64,000 bases of DNA from CAZTHK01 sp964613215 (GCA_964613215.1 CAZTHK010000005.1:62001-126000); one strand, 5' to 3'. Counted from the stretch's first letter, positions 25,663 to 34,233 are shown. Notes: generated from the sequence alone by a model not told the origin. Translations and numbers: made by a program.

Positions 25663-25797
25663 TTGCCTTCTTCCTCGCCGACCGGGAAGATAGATCTGTG
25701 TTATTCCGTTGATTGAATGGAGGTTCTGTTTTGTCTGCCGGAGATTCCGGGCAATCCGGATTGGCGAAGAATCTGGTACGGCAATATCGTGAAAACC

Positions 25798-27021
25798 ATG
25801 AAGACGCTGAAGAACCTCAAAATTACCAAGAAGACATTGGTAACCAATAAGATGCGGACTGTCCTGGCACTGCTTGGCATCATAGTGGGTGTTTCCGCGG
25901 TAATTGTGATGGTAGCCATAGGAAATGGAGCCCGCCAGGAAGTGGTATCCAGGATAGAGAGCATGGGTACCAACCTGATCATTGTTAATGCAGGGGACCT
26001 CCGCACCTTTGCCGGAAGGAGGCAGATAAGGGGAAAGGCAACCACCCTGACACTGGATGATGCGGACAGCATCCGGAATCAGTTCCCGGAGGTTGTTTCG
26101 GCAGTCCCCTCTCAGTCGGAGAAGATGCAGGCTAAATATGGGAATTTCAGTACCAGCACAGATGTGGTAGGAACCACTCCAGGTTTCAAGGAGGTTCGTA
26201 ACTTCGGTATGAAAAGCGGTTGGTTCTTCTCCAGCCGGGAGAACCGGGTATCCAGGCGGGTTGCTGTACTGGGGAGCGGGGTGGCTGAAAATCTATTTGA
26301 GGGAGAGAACCCGCTGGGTGCGATTATAAGGATAGGAAAGGTTCCCTTCGAAGTCATTGGGGTGCTGGAATCGAAAGGTGTGGATATATACGGTAGCGAT
26401 CAGGACGACCAGATTATCATACCTGTGAACACCGCTATCAGGCGAGTGTTCAATCTGGATTATATCGATGCCATATATCTGGAGATAGACCGGAAAGAGA
26501 ATATGCAACCTGTGCTGGCAGAGGTAAGAAACCTGCTTCGCCGCCGCCATCATCTGGAAAAGGCAAACAAGCCGGATGATTTTACCATCCAGAGCCAGAC
26601 AGAGCTGATCCAGGCGGAGAAGGAGACCAGCGACACCTTCACCTCCCTGACAGCCGGGATTGCCGGCATTTCCCTGCTGGTGGGGGGGGTGGGGATTCTG
26701 GCGGTGATGCTGCTTTCCGTGCGGGAACGCAGGAACGAGATCGGATTGCGAATGGCTGTGGGAGCCAGCCGGAAGGATGTTCTTGTTCAGTTTCTGTCAG
26801 AATCATCGGTCCTGGGTTTGGGAGGTGGAATAGCAGGAATCATCATTGGAATCGCAGCATCACTGTTTATGAAGTGGATTCTGCTCTGGAGTATGGTAAT
26901 TTCACCCTTCGCCATAGCAGTATCATTCGGATTCTCCCTCCTGATCGGGATATTCTTCGGCATGTATCCGGCTCACCGCGCATCCCTGCTCGATCCCATA
27001 GAAGCACTTCGCAGCGAGTAA
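25798..27021 (+). CDS. MacB-type (FtsX-like) ABC permease, second copy
   Basis: A 407-residue permease related to the first (KMRTVLALLGIIVGVSAVIV, ERRNEIGLRMAVGASR, PAHRASLLDPIEALRSE). The two may form a heterodimer on the shared ATPase and adaptor. ATG 25798 aligns with the start of the first copy; the frame is open back to 25717 but without a visible ribosome site. The SD before 25798 is also weak, so translation initiation is uncertain. Confidence 0.9.
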   Translation: MKTLKNLKITKKTLVTNKMRTVLALLGIIVGVSAVIVMVAIGNGARQEVVSRIESMGTNLIIVNAGDLRTFAGRRQIRGKATTLTLDDADSIRNQFPEVVSAVPSQSEKMQAKYGNFSTSTDVVGTTPGFKEVRNFGMKSGWFFSSRENRVSRRVAVLGSGVAENLFEGENPLGAIIRIGKVPFEVIGVLESKGVDIYGSDQDDQIIIPVNTAIRRVFNLDYIDAIYLEIDRKENMQPVLAEVRNLLRRRHHLEKANKPDDFTIQSQTELIQAEKETSDTFTSLTAGIAGISLLVGGVGILAVMLLSVRERRNEIGLRMAVGASRKDVLVQFLSESSVLGLGGGIAGIIIGIAASLFMKWILLWSMVISPFAIAVSFGFSLLIGIFFGMYPAHRASLLDPIEALRSE

Positions 27022-27060
27022 GGTCGATTGATTTCGTGGAAGCGGAAAAAGACCGGTATA

Positions 27061-27089
27061 CTGACAGCTGAATTGTATATATTTATAAA
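27061..27089 (+). promoter_or_regulatory. promoter of the rubrerythrin-VIT gene
   Basis: CTGACA (27061-27066, 5/6) and TATAAA (27084-27089, 5/6) with a 17-base spacer. Predicted leader is about 90 bases. Confidence 0.55.
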
Positions 27090-27185
27090 ATCAATTTTTT
27101 TGCTGAGTTTCTGAAGGAGATTTGTTTTTATCGGGGATAGAAGATAAATATTTGCTTCCGGAGAAGGAACCGGGGGATTGTAATT

Positions 27186-28064
27186 ATGAAAAGAAGCGAT
27201 ATTCGGAAGAAATTATTATCTGCTCAGAAAAACGAGATCACCGAATACCATACCTATAAATGGCTTGCCCGGAAGATGAAGGGGGAGGGAAACAGGGAGG
27301 TGTTGACCCGTATCGCCGATGATGAGCTGAAGCACTACCGGGTTTTCCGGAAGCTGACCGGGAGGGAGGTAAAGCCGCAGAAGCTGAAAGTATTCTACTT
27401 CCAGCTGATATCACGAATGCTGGGGCTGTCCTTCGGGCTTAGGCTGATGGAGAGGGGGGAGGAGGTAACCCGGCAGGTATACACCCGCCTTAAGGAAGAG
27501 TTGCCCAGGCTGGCTGATGTAATAATGGATGAACAGAGGCATGAACATGAGATAATCGGGCTGATAGATGATGAGAGAATCCAGTATGCCAGCTCCATCG
27601 TACTGGGACTCAATGATGCCCTGGTAGAGCTGACCGGTGCGCTGGCCGGGTTGACCTTCGCCCTGCAGGACAGCAGGGTTATTGCCATGGCGGGATTCAT
27701 TACCGGTGTGGCTGCCTCCATGTCCATGGGTGCATCAGAGTATCTTTCATCCCGCGAAGATGATCAGCGGGAGGGGGGCAGAAGTCCAATTAAATCCGCA
27801 ACATATACCGGGGCGTCATACATAATCACGGTATTCATTCTAATTCTCCCGTACTTCCTGGTGGGCAATGTTTATACTGCGCTGATGTTGATGGTTGCTC
27901 TGAGCCTTATTATCATACTCTCCTATAATTATTACATATCCACCGCCAAGGGAGTGGGATTGTGGAGCAGATTCGGGACCATGGCGGCTATTTCACTTAC
28001 CGTTGCCTCTATCAGTTTTCTGGTGGGTATGGTTGCGCGAAAACTGTTCGGAGTGGAGGTATAG
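27186..28064 (+). CDS. rubrerythrin/ferritin-like domain fused to a VIT1/CCC1 iron-manganese transporter (MbfA-like)
   Basis: A 292-residue fusion. Residues 1-125 are a ferritin-like four-helix bundle with two ExxH motifs (ELKH at 47-50; EQRH in MDEQRHEHEII) for a diiron site. From about residue 140 a VIT1/CCC1 membrane part follows: LGLNDALVELTGALAGLTFAL, GVAASMSMGASEYLSSREDD, then helices at about 210-285. MbfA in Bradyrhizobium and Agrobacterium, with the same architecture, exports iron and protects against oxidative stress. Its stop is 4 bases from the stop of the convergent ferritin-like gene, suggesting a shared iron-handling locus. Confidence 0.9.
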   Translation: MKRSDIRKKLLSAQKNEITEYHTYKWLARKMKGEGNREVLTRIADDELKHYRVFRKLTGREVKPQKLKVFYFQLISRMLGLSFGLRLMERGEEVTRQVYTRLKEELPRLADVIMDEQRHEHEIIGLIDDERIQYASSIVLGLNDALVELTGALAGLTFALQDSRVIAMAGFITGVAASMSMGASEYLSSREDDQREGGRSPIKSATYTGASYIITVFILILPYFLVGNVYTALMLMVALSLIIILSYNYYISTAKGVGLWSRFGTMAAISLTVASISFLVGMVARKLFGVEV

Positions 28065-28068
28065 AAAA

Positions 28069-28548
28069 TTACATCCGTTCCAGAAGGATACGGGACAGTC
28101 TCACTATGTGGTCCCGCTCTTCATCTATCACTTCATGTACCATATCCTGGTGCTGATAAGGTTTTACCAGTTCCTTCAGCTCCAGATAAAAGAGCAGGGT
28201 ATCCTTCTCCTGATTGAGGGCCAGCTTTAATGCTTCTATATCATCTTTCACCTCACCGGCCTTGCGGATGGCTTCATCACTCTCCAGATGTTCCCTCCTG
28301 GATAAGAAGTTGTTGTAATACTCTTCATACTGCCCCGGAAATTCCTCTGTGGTAACGTATTCACCCAGCTGGTCCAGCATCTCCTCGAACCTCCGGGAAT
28401 GTTTCAGTTCCTCTTCCCTGATTTCAAGAATCTCATCCCTCAGTTTACTGTCTTCTATATTTTCTGCCAATGCCTGGTAGAAGTCTGCGCCCACGTCCTC
28501 ATCCCGTTTGGCAATTCTTACCAATTCTCTCACATCTACTATGGACAT
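28069..28548 (-). CDS. ferritin-like diiron protein (rubrerythrin family)
   Basis: A 159-residue, soluble, all-helical protein. Two ExxH metal motifs (EELKHSRRF around residues 47-50 and EERDHIVRL near the C-terminus) plus Glu residues in the first and third helices (EDVGADFY, EKDTLLFY) define the diiron site. There is no rubredoxin domain. Likely peroxide or iron chemistry in the cytoplasm. It is convergent with the iron exporter fusion at 27186 and lies downstream of the small membrane protein at 28600 on the same strand, 51 bases apart. Confidence 0.88.
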   Translation of the reverse strand: MSIVDVRELVRIAKRDEDVGADFYQALAENIEDSKLRDEILEIREEELKHSRRFEEMLDQLGEYVTTEEFPGQYEEYYNNFLSRREHLESDEAIRKAGEVKDDIEALKLALNQEKDTLLFYLELKELVKPYQHQDMVHEVIDEERDHIVRLSRILLERM

Positions 28549-28599
28549 AATATCAGCTCTCCATTCCGGTTTGAGGCTGTTTTAGATACTGTTACCCTT

Positions 28600-28809
28600 C
28601 TATCCCGAAGCCAGTAACCTGAAATAAACTGCCAGGGTAAAAAACGCCGGCACCCACAGTCCTACAAAGATACCCAGGCGTTCCGCATTGGCAATGGATT
28701 CGGGGGTATCCCCCTTCTTTATAAACCATACCGCTATGGATGCAAAAATGGAAACAAATCCGAGAACCAGGCAGATTATGCTGAGTATATTCAAAGCTGA
28801 AACACCCAT
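28600..28809 (-). CDS. small two-helix membrane protein, unknown function
   Basis: A 69-residue protein with two hydrophobic helices (about 8-29 and 46-66) joined by a polar loop (KKGDTPESIANAERLG). The gene is supported by a strong ribosome site AAGGAGGA seven bases before the ATG (28809, minus strand). It is likely cotranscribed with the ferritin-like gene that follows on the same strand. I do not recognise a family. Confidence 0.7.
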   Translation of the reverse strand: MGVSALNILSIICLVLGFVSIFASIAVWFIKKGDTPESIANAERLGIFVGLWVPAFFTLAVYFRLLASG

Positions 28810-28916
28810 TAAACTATCCTCCTTTACCTGAGAATTAATTTGAATTCTATTTCAATATCGATGAAATGATATACCAAATAGAAAGTCTTATAAAGATAAT
28901 TATTATGAATTATATA

Positions 28917-28944
28917 TTGACATAATTCCTGGAAGATATATAAG
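28917..28944 (+). promoter_or_regulatory. strong sigma-70 promoter of the fasciclin gene
   Basis: TTGACA (28917-28922, 6/6) and TATAAG (28939-28944, 5/6) with a 16-base spacer. Start near 28951; leader of about 80 bases that includes GCAGCAACTCGCTG (a small hairpin). Confidence 0.65.
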
Positions 28945-29029
28945 AATAATTTACGGGGAAGTTTTATAACATCCGCGATGCAGCAACTCGCTGATATGTT
29001 TTTATCTTTTCAGTAAGGGGGGGGTAGTT

Positions 29030-29560
29030 ATGGATATCAGAAGATTCATGATGCTTACACTTACCGTAATAGCGGTATTCAGCATCTGTATGAACGGATG
29101 CGGTGGGGAGAAGGAGGGGAAAGAGCCGGTCCGGGAAGAGATGGTGGCGGAAAAGACCATAGTAGAGACTGCCAAAGGCGACGAGCGGTTCTCAACCCTG
29201 GTTAAGGCTCTCAAGGCGGCAGACCTGGTGGATAAACTCCGGGAGGAAGGTCCATTCACCGTATTTGCTCCCACCAATGATGCTTTCGATAAGTTGCCCC
29301 GGGGAACAGTTGATAAGCTGATGGACGATGTATCCAGGCTTAAAGAAATCCTGCTGTATCATGTTTTGCCCGGAAAGATAGCCGCCTCTGAAGTTACCGG
29401 GATGCAGGATGCTGAAACCGCCATGGGAGAACCGGTGGCTGTATGGGTATCGGGGGACAGGGTGATGATCAATGACGCAACTGTAATTGAACCTGACATC
29501 CATGCTTCCAACGGGGTAATCCATGTAATCGACAGGGTTATAATTCCCCCCAGGAAGTAA
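29030..29560 (+). CDS. fasciclin (FAS1)-domain lipoprotein
   Basis: A 176-residue protein. The signal peptide ends at a lipobox-like MNGC (C24), followed by a charged linker and one FAS1 domain (about 45-173): the H1 motif GPFTVFAPTNDAFDKL, YHVLPGKI, and the H2 region SNGVIHVIDRVIIPP. FAS1 domains mediate adhesion or matrix contacts, and many bacteria have such single-domain secreted forms. It has its own strong promoter. Confidence 0.9.
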   Translation: MDIRRFMMLTLTVIAVFSICMNGCGGEKEGKEPVREEMVAEKTIVETAKGDERFSTLVKALKAADLVDKLREEGPFTVFAPTNDAFDKLPRGTVDKLMDDVSRLKEILLYHVLPGKIAASEVTGMQDAETAMGEPVAVWVSGDRVMINDATVIEPDIHASNGVIHVIDRVIIPPRK

Positions 29561-29569
29561 CGCATGGTA

Positions 29570-29598
29570 TTGACCCTGATGCGATTGAATATTATATT
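29570..29598 (+). promoter_or_regulatory. sigma-70 promoter of the lipoprotein gene
   Basis: TTGACC (29570-29575, 5/6) and TATATT (29593-29598, 5/6), spacer 17 bases, start near 29605. Confidence 0.55.
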
Positions 29599-29676
29599 TA
29601 ATCAAGGCTCATCTGCCGACTGCTTCCTGAGGCTGGCCGGTAGGGATGAATACTCCTAAAGCAAGAGGGGGAAATC

Positions 29677-30171
29677 ATGAGAGGAAATACCAGCTGTTTT
29701 ATAGTGGCGCTGTTGGTAGCCGCAGTGCTGCTTTTTGACGGGTGCCTGGATCCTGAAGAAACACCGGGTAGAAATGTGGCGCTGGATGGAAGGGTGCTGT
29801 TCAGTATTACCGAAGGGTGGTCGGAAACGGGGGAGAGGGGGGATTACGGGATAATTCTCAATATGGAGACCGAAAAGATATACTCCTGCTGCAACTACCG
29901 GATTATTACCGAACTTGATACCAGCCACCGGGATATAAGGATGCGTATCTGTTGTATCCACATACCCGGCATCTGCCTGACCGCCCTCGGTCCTGCAAAG
30001 TGCGGGGAACTGCTTGAAATAGACAACGGAACCTACCGGCTCGCGTTTCGATATAATTCTCTCTGGGATGAATACCGGCTGGTTGTCACCGATTCTGTTA
30101 TAGAGATAAACGGACAGCCGGGGGAATTTACAGCTCCTGCAGATACCATTTACCGCCGGCAGGGTAAATAA
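29677..30171 (+). CDS. small lipoprotein of unknown function
   Basis: A 164-residue protein with a signal peptide and a lipobox-like FDGC (C23), then an acidic spacer and a predicted beta-rich domain (from about 37) with a Cys cluster: CC in YSCCNYR, RICCIHIPGICL and AKCGE. The seven mature-domain Cys could form disulfides in the periplasm. I do not recognise a family. It is preceded by its own promoter and by the ribosome site AAGAGGGGG. Confidence 0.65.
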   Translation: MRGNTSCFIVALLVAAVLLFDGCLDPEETPGRNVALDGRVLFSITEGWSETGERGDYGIILNMETEKIYSCCNYRIITELDTSHRDIRMRICCIHIPGICLTALGPAKCGELLEIDNGTYRLAFRYNSLWDEYRLVVTDSVIEINGQPGEFTAPADTIYRRQGK

Positions 30172-30404
30172 GCATTAAAACTTATTCATTGCCAGCGTAG
30201 AAGTTAATTAACGGGGATGGTGGATGTATCCATTCTTATGTTTGCACTTCTGCCCTGAGTTCATATATTCTACAGTTAAAATCACAAATTACTGCCATCT
30301 CTGCGGATATAGCTAGCCTGAGTATATTAATAAAACTCTTGATCGATTTTTTGAAGTAACGGCTGAAAGTAGCTTGATTTTTCGGATTTTACCGTCTCAT
30401 GGGG

Positions 30405-30433
30405 TAGAAATTACTCTTCCTTTGTAGTATAAT
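30405..30433 (+). promoter_or_regulatory. promoter of the diguanylate cyclase gene
   Basis: TAGAAA (30405-30410, 4/6) and TATAAT (30428-30433, 6/6) with a 17-base spacer. The predicted start falls at about 30440. Confidence 0.5.
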
Positions 30434-30442
30434 AGTAAACAG

Positions 30443-30465
30443 TAATACTACCGTAGGGAGTATTA
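30443..30465. repeat. operator-like inverted repeat at the transcription start
   Basis: TAATACT (30443-30449) and AGTATTA (30459-30465) are perfect arms with a 9-base spacer, just after the predicted start of the diguanylate cyclase transcript. The position suits a repressor site. Confidence 0.45.
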
Positions 30466-30530
30466 TAATAATCATCATCGTGCGGTGCTGATAAGCTGTC
30501 AGCTATATATCAACCGCAGGAAGAAGGAAA

Positions 30531-31829
30531 ATGCATCGAGGGTTTGAAAAGAACTACAGGTACCTGCTTTCCAGATTACTCCCCAGACATCTACTTTCTT
30601 CCAAGAGGCTTGAGGGAATACTGGATGCCCTGGCCGGGGACAACCGTAAAAAACAGGTAAGGGAAGCGTACTATTCACTGGAGGAGCTCACCCGTAAGGG
30701 GTACTTCCGGAAGGGAGGTATGGAAGTATCCGGGGATGGGGTCTTTCTGTCTTATGCCGGAATGAGAGGGAATAGAATAACCATCCAGATGACCCCGCAG
30801 GAATGGAAGATGCTTTCGGCGCCGGAGAAGGTAGAGAGGGCTCTGGTACCTTCGGTTCTGGCTGAGATTATCTCTTCCCTCTCACTGAATAATCTTAACA
30901 GGAGTCTTCTATCCAGAATAAAGGATATCCTGGGACTTTGTGGAAGGGTAAGGGCCGGGTCGAACGGATATCTGATTCTATTTGATAATGTGCCTGTGGT
31001 GATGGAGGAGAAATGTGAGAAACTGATGGTGAAAAACCGCCAGGAACTTGCCGGTAATGCATTTTACAGCGATAGTGTAAGTGAGAGGGACAATTACCAG
31101 TACAGTAGCTTTAATAAAGGGGGGGGAAGTAGCTTTTTTACGGTGGGGGGAGGGATAGGTTCAGCCATTCTGATTCCATTGAGGGGAGATGGATTGATGT
31201 GGGGAATACTGGAGGTACACATTCCCTCGGCCGGCTATCCTCCCAGGGATGATCTGAGCAACTATACTCTGATCGCCAGGGGTATAATGAGATTGCTGGA
31301 GAACAACAGGCACCTTGAAGAAATGGTAATGGTGGACAGGCTTACCCGGGTAGGGAACAGGCACTATTACGAAGTACAATTACCTCTGGAAATTGAAAGG
31401 GCAAACAGAAACAATGAAGATTTGACTTACCTGATTATGGATATAGATGATTTCAAGCAGGTGAACGACAGGTACGGTCATATGGCGGGTGACAGGGTAC
31501 TGAAATCAGTAGCGGATACCATAAGGAATGATCTGCGAAAGATCGATCTCCTCTTCCGCTTCGGGGGGGAGGAGTTTGTAGCTCTGTTGCCGAGAACTGA
31601 CAGAGAGGCAGCTGAAAGGATTGCCGAGAGATTAAGGGATGCAGTGGAAAGGAAGAAAATATCACTCAATGGCGGTTATAATTTAAGTGTTACCATGAGC
31701 ATAGGAGGGTGCATCTATCCCACTGATGGCAGTAATGAGATCCAGTTACTGAGAAATGCCGACCGGGCTTTATACAGATCCAAGAACAAAGGTAAAAATA
31801 TGGTTACTTTTTACAGCCGATCCATATAA
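30531..31829 (+). CDS. GAF-GGDEF diguanylate cyclase
   Basis: A 432-residue cytoplasmic protein. An N-terminal helical region is followed by a GAF-like domain (about 140-255) and a GGDEF domain (about 262-430) with the active-site loop FRFGGEEF. The product-inhibition I-site RKID lies five residues before it, so feedback by c-di-GMP is expected. NxxDxFK-type substrate residues are present (DIDDFKQVND). It makes c-di-GMP; a PilZ receptor is encoded at 3787. ATG 30531 has AGGAAGAAGGAAA upstream. Confidence 0.93.
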   Translation: MHRGFEKNYRYLLSRLLPRHLLSSKRLEGILDALAGDNRKKQVREAYYSLEELTRKGYFRKGGMEVSGDGVFLSYAGMRGNRITIQMTPQEWKMLSAPEKVERALVPSVLAEIISSLSLNNLNRSLLSRIKDILGLCGRVRAGSNGYLILFDNVPVVMEEKCEKLMVKNRQELAGNAFYSDSVSERDNYQYSSFNKGGGSSFFTVGGGIGSAILIPLRGDGLMWGILEVHIPSAGYPPRDDLSNYTLIARGIMRLLENNRHLEEMVMVDRLTRVGNRHYYEVQLPLEIERANRNNEDLTYLIMDIDDFKQVNDRYGHMAGDRVLKSVADTIRNDLRKIDLLFRFGGEEFVALLPRTDREAAERIAERLRDAVERKKISLNGGYNLSVTMSIGGCIYPTDGSNEIQLLRNADRALYRSKNKGKNMVTFYSRSI

Positions 31830-31892
31830 TATAAATATGCCCGCAGCAATGTAGCAGCTTTATAATCGAAGCGGCACGGGAGGTTGATGAAG

Positions 31893-33650
31893 ATGTTAGT
31901 GTGGATAGCCGCGTTTTTTATATCAGGATTGATAACCGCTCCTTCAGCTTTTGATTCCCTGGTGGCAATGGTTTTAACTGAGATCCAGATAACTGTTGCC
32001 GTTTTTTCATATTGGAACAGGGAATCCTTTGGAACCATAGATCATGTAAAGGCCGTGGATGGAATATATTTCCTTCCAAGATACTTGATTATAACTTCCT
32101 GTCTATTCATAATCTGGTCATTCTCCGGAAGTGTTCTGACTTCAGCAGAATTAGAAAGCCGCCATGGTAGTAATCGGGGAAATTATGTAAGCAATATTAC
32201 CACCGGCAGGGATTGCAGTATATCCTCATGGCACCGAAGGATTAACCAATATTTATCTTCCTCAGTGGATGATTCCGGTATTTCATCCACAGGTAGGAGT
32301 TTGCTCAAAGCACTCATCCTGGGGGACCGGTCGGAAGTGAGCAACGGGTTCAGGGATATCTACCAGTACTTCAGCATACTGCACTTCCTGGCACTCAGTG
32401 GACTACACCTCGGTATTGTCTGCGTCCCGGTGGCAAGGTTTACCTCCATCGCCGGATTGAGAAAGCTACACCGTGATCTGATTATGGTGATTTTTCTCTT
32501 CATCTATTCATCCGTGGCTGGTTTTCCACCCTCCCTTAAGAGAGCACTGGCACTGACTGTTTCAATGCTTGTACTGGGATACACAGGAAGAAAAAGAGAA
32601 CTTTTTCAGGCTCTTCTTCTGGGGTCTATCTTCATGATTATTATTGACTTTAAGATGGCGTTCAATGTTGGATTTCAGCTGTCTTTCACAGCTGTGTGCG
32701 GTATAGCTCTCCTGGGTATCCCGGCAATCGATAGAATTAATAAGAAAATAGGTGAAGGCCTGGCCGGAAGGATTATCAAAATTATAATACTCCCACTGGT
32801 TATTACACTCTCCGTGCAGTTATTTACCCTGCCCCTTTGTTTGTACTACTTCGGCAGGGTATCACTAATGGCACCACTCATGAATCTGCTTCTGATACTT
32901 CCGGTTACACTGTTTATTTATGCTGGAATGATATATCTGATTATTCCAATTGAAATTATTAGAGAAAAACTGGCGATAGTTATTGATTTCATCTCAAAGG
33001 TTATGTATTCACTGCCTGAATATTTCTCTCATTCTCCCCACCCTGCCCTTTACAATGAAACTGTGGTGTATCTTTTCTATCCGCTTGCAGTTATTTCCCT
33101 GCTAGTGTGGATGTGGAGGAGAAAAACACCAATGCAGCTTGCTGCAATAATTCCTGTTGTAATTCTGTCTACACTCTTCATGTTTGATAATTCAAATGAT
33201 CCGGATAGAAATATTAATACAAGTATATTATCTGATAATAAAAAAATAACTTATATAGAAAAGGGAAAAGGTATCATGATAATCAACACCTCGATAAGCT
33301 GGTGGGAAGGAAAAAGAATAACCAGGAAATTATGGAGACAGGGGGGAGGCAGTCTTGGTTGCGTTATCCTGGCATATCGCTGCGATCAATGGGGGCTGGG
33401 ATGGAAATATCTTGCTGAACGGGTTGGTATGGAAACAATGGTAATATCAGAATATTTAATAGGTTCCGATGCTATTCTGAGAAAATGGATTAAGAAAGGG
33501 GATGCCAGAATTATCAGAATAAAAGAAGACTGCGTGGTCAAATGTCATGGTGTAAGTTTGAATATAGAATCTACTCCCTTTCCACCTGTTAGAGGAAGAT
33601 CTGTACCGGCAGACAGAACAGGATTGAAGGTATCAATTGAAACAGAATGA
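31893..33650 (+). CDS. comEC: ComEC/Rec2-family membrane protein with degenerate C-terminal domain
   Basis: A 585-residue polytopic protein. The competence core has LHFLALSGLHLGIV, SVAGFPPSLKRALALTVSM and FNVGFQLSFTAVCGIALL, as in the DNA-translocating channel ComEC. An N-terminal soluble region (about 80-140) is short. The C-terminal segment (about 425-585) sits where ComEC carries a metallo-beta-lactamase-like nuclease; the usual HxHxDH is not there: CVILAYRCDQWGLGWKYLAE occupies that position. DNA uptake is possible but strand degradation would need another nuclease. ATG 31893 is chosen (GGGAGG nine bases upstream); ATG 31887 and TTG 31884 also are in frame. Confidence 0.85.
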   Translation: MLVWIAAFFISGLITAPSAFDSLVAMVLTEIQITVAVFSYWNRESFGTIDHVKAVDGIYFLPRYLIITSCLFIIWSFSGSVLTSAELESRHGSNRGNYVSNITTGRDCSISSWHRRINQYLSSSVDDSGISSTGRSLLKALILGDRSEVSNGFRDIYQYFSILHFLALSGLHLGIVCVPVARFTSIAGLRKLHRDLIMVIFLFIYSSVAGFPPSLKRALALTVSMLVLGYTGRKRELFQALLLGSIFMIIIDFKMAFNVGFQLSFTAVCGIALLGIPAIDRINKKIGEGLAGRIIKIIILPLVITLSVQLFTLPLCLYYFGRVSLMAPLMNLLLILPVTLFIYAGMIYLIIPIEIIREKLAIVIDFISKVMYSLPEYFSHSPHPALYNETVVYLFYPLAVISLLVWMWRRKTPMQLAAIIPVVILSTLFMFDNSNDPDRNINTSILSDNKKITYIEKGKGIMIINTSISWWEGKRITRKLWRQGGGSLGCVILAYRCDQWGLGWKYLAERVGMETMVISEYLIGSDAILRKWIKKGDARIIRIKEDCVVKCHGVSLNIESTPFPPVRGRSVPADRTGLKVSIETE

Positions 33651-33703
33651 GTAAATTCAAAAAAATATACTCAGGGCATTTCCCGGCGGGAAGATTAATA
33701 ATC

Positions 33704-33985
33704 CTATTCTGGTGTATATATTTTTAGAACCTGCTTGATCTCACCTGTAGCGCTTATCGATAAATTCCCTGCCAAAAGCTCTTTCAGCCTCAAGTTTATT
33801 CTAGAGTTATTATTATCCGAAGAATTATTTCTCCCCCTCTTGTTATTGCCTGTTCTATCCTCGAGTATTTTTCCGGCTTTCTTTTTTTTATTATTTCTCC
33901 GGGCAATTCTCCGCCCGGGGTCATTCTCTTCCCGGTATAAATTAACAAAAAATTCAGCAGGTACTCGGCCCAAATTACAGCCCAA
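33704..33985 (-). CDS. doubtful small protein, possible gene remnant
   Basis: A 93-codon minus-strand frame from a TTG at 33985, directly after an in-frame stop. The product is Asn/Lys/Arg-rich in the middle and ends in a plausible folded stretch (RINLRLKELLAGNLSISATG). Codon choice resembles real genes of the window, but no ribosome site is visible, and a second minus-strand frame (33796-33993) is also open. It may be a short lineage-specific gene, a decayed one, or chance. Confidence 0.25.
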   Translation of the reverse strand: MGCNLGRVPAEFFVNLYREENDPGRRIARRNNKKKKAGKILEDRTGNNKRGRNNSSDNNNSRINLRLKELLAGNLSISATGEIKQVLKIYTPE

Positions 33986-34119
33986 CTATACAACCCAAAT
34001 AATCAAGGAACGGAATAATGCGTTAAGTTCAGTTATCGCTGATGATTATGAGTATTTGAAATGACACCCTATATTCAGAAAATTTCAGAGCAGTTTGACA
34101 TAAGCTGAAATCTGTATCC

Positions 34120-34148
34120 TTGACGGCAGGTGAATTACTCGCTAATAT
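34120..34148 (+). promoter_or_regulatory. promoter of the purine gene cluster
   Basis: TTGACG (34120-34125, 5/6) and TAATAT (34143-34148, 4/6), spacer 17 bases; start near 34155, about 80 bases before ATG 34234. The same hexamer pair occurs before tRNA-Ala. Confidence 0.5.
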
Positions 34149-34233
34149 CTAATCGACAAAATTGCCGGTATCAAACCGGTTGAACAATTGCTGAATGTCT
34201 TGTTATATTTACTGTAATAACAAAGGCTTAACT

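Larger units (their letters stand above)
30172..30530. other. 359-base intergenic region before the diguanylate cyclase
   Basis: No gene is supported. The region is AT-rich and holds a promoter (30405-30433) followed at once by an inverted repeat (30443-30465). No terminator for the upstream lipoprotein gene is seen. Confidence 0.4.
33651..34233. other. 583-base region between comEC and purN
   Basis: No gene is certain. The minus strand between 33704 and 33993 is purine-rich and open in two frames (see the low-confidence CDS). From 34070 to 34233 only the purN promoter is recognised. Confidence 0.4.

Noticed and set aside
33735..34064. 109-codon plus-strand frame after comEC
   Set aside because: Leu/Ser/Phe-rich product is the expected complement of the purine-rich minus strand; TTG start without a ribosome site.
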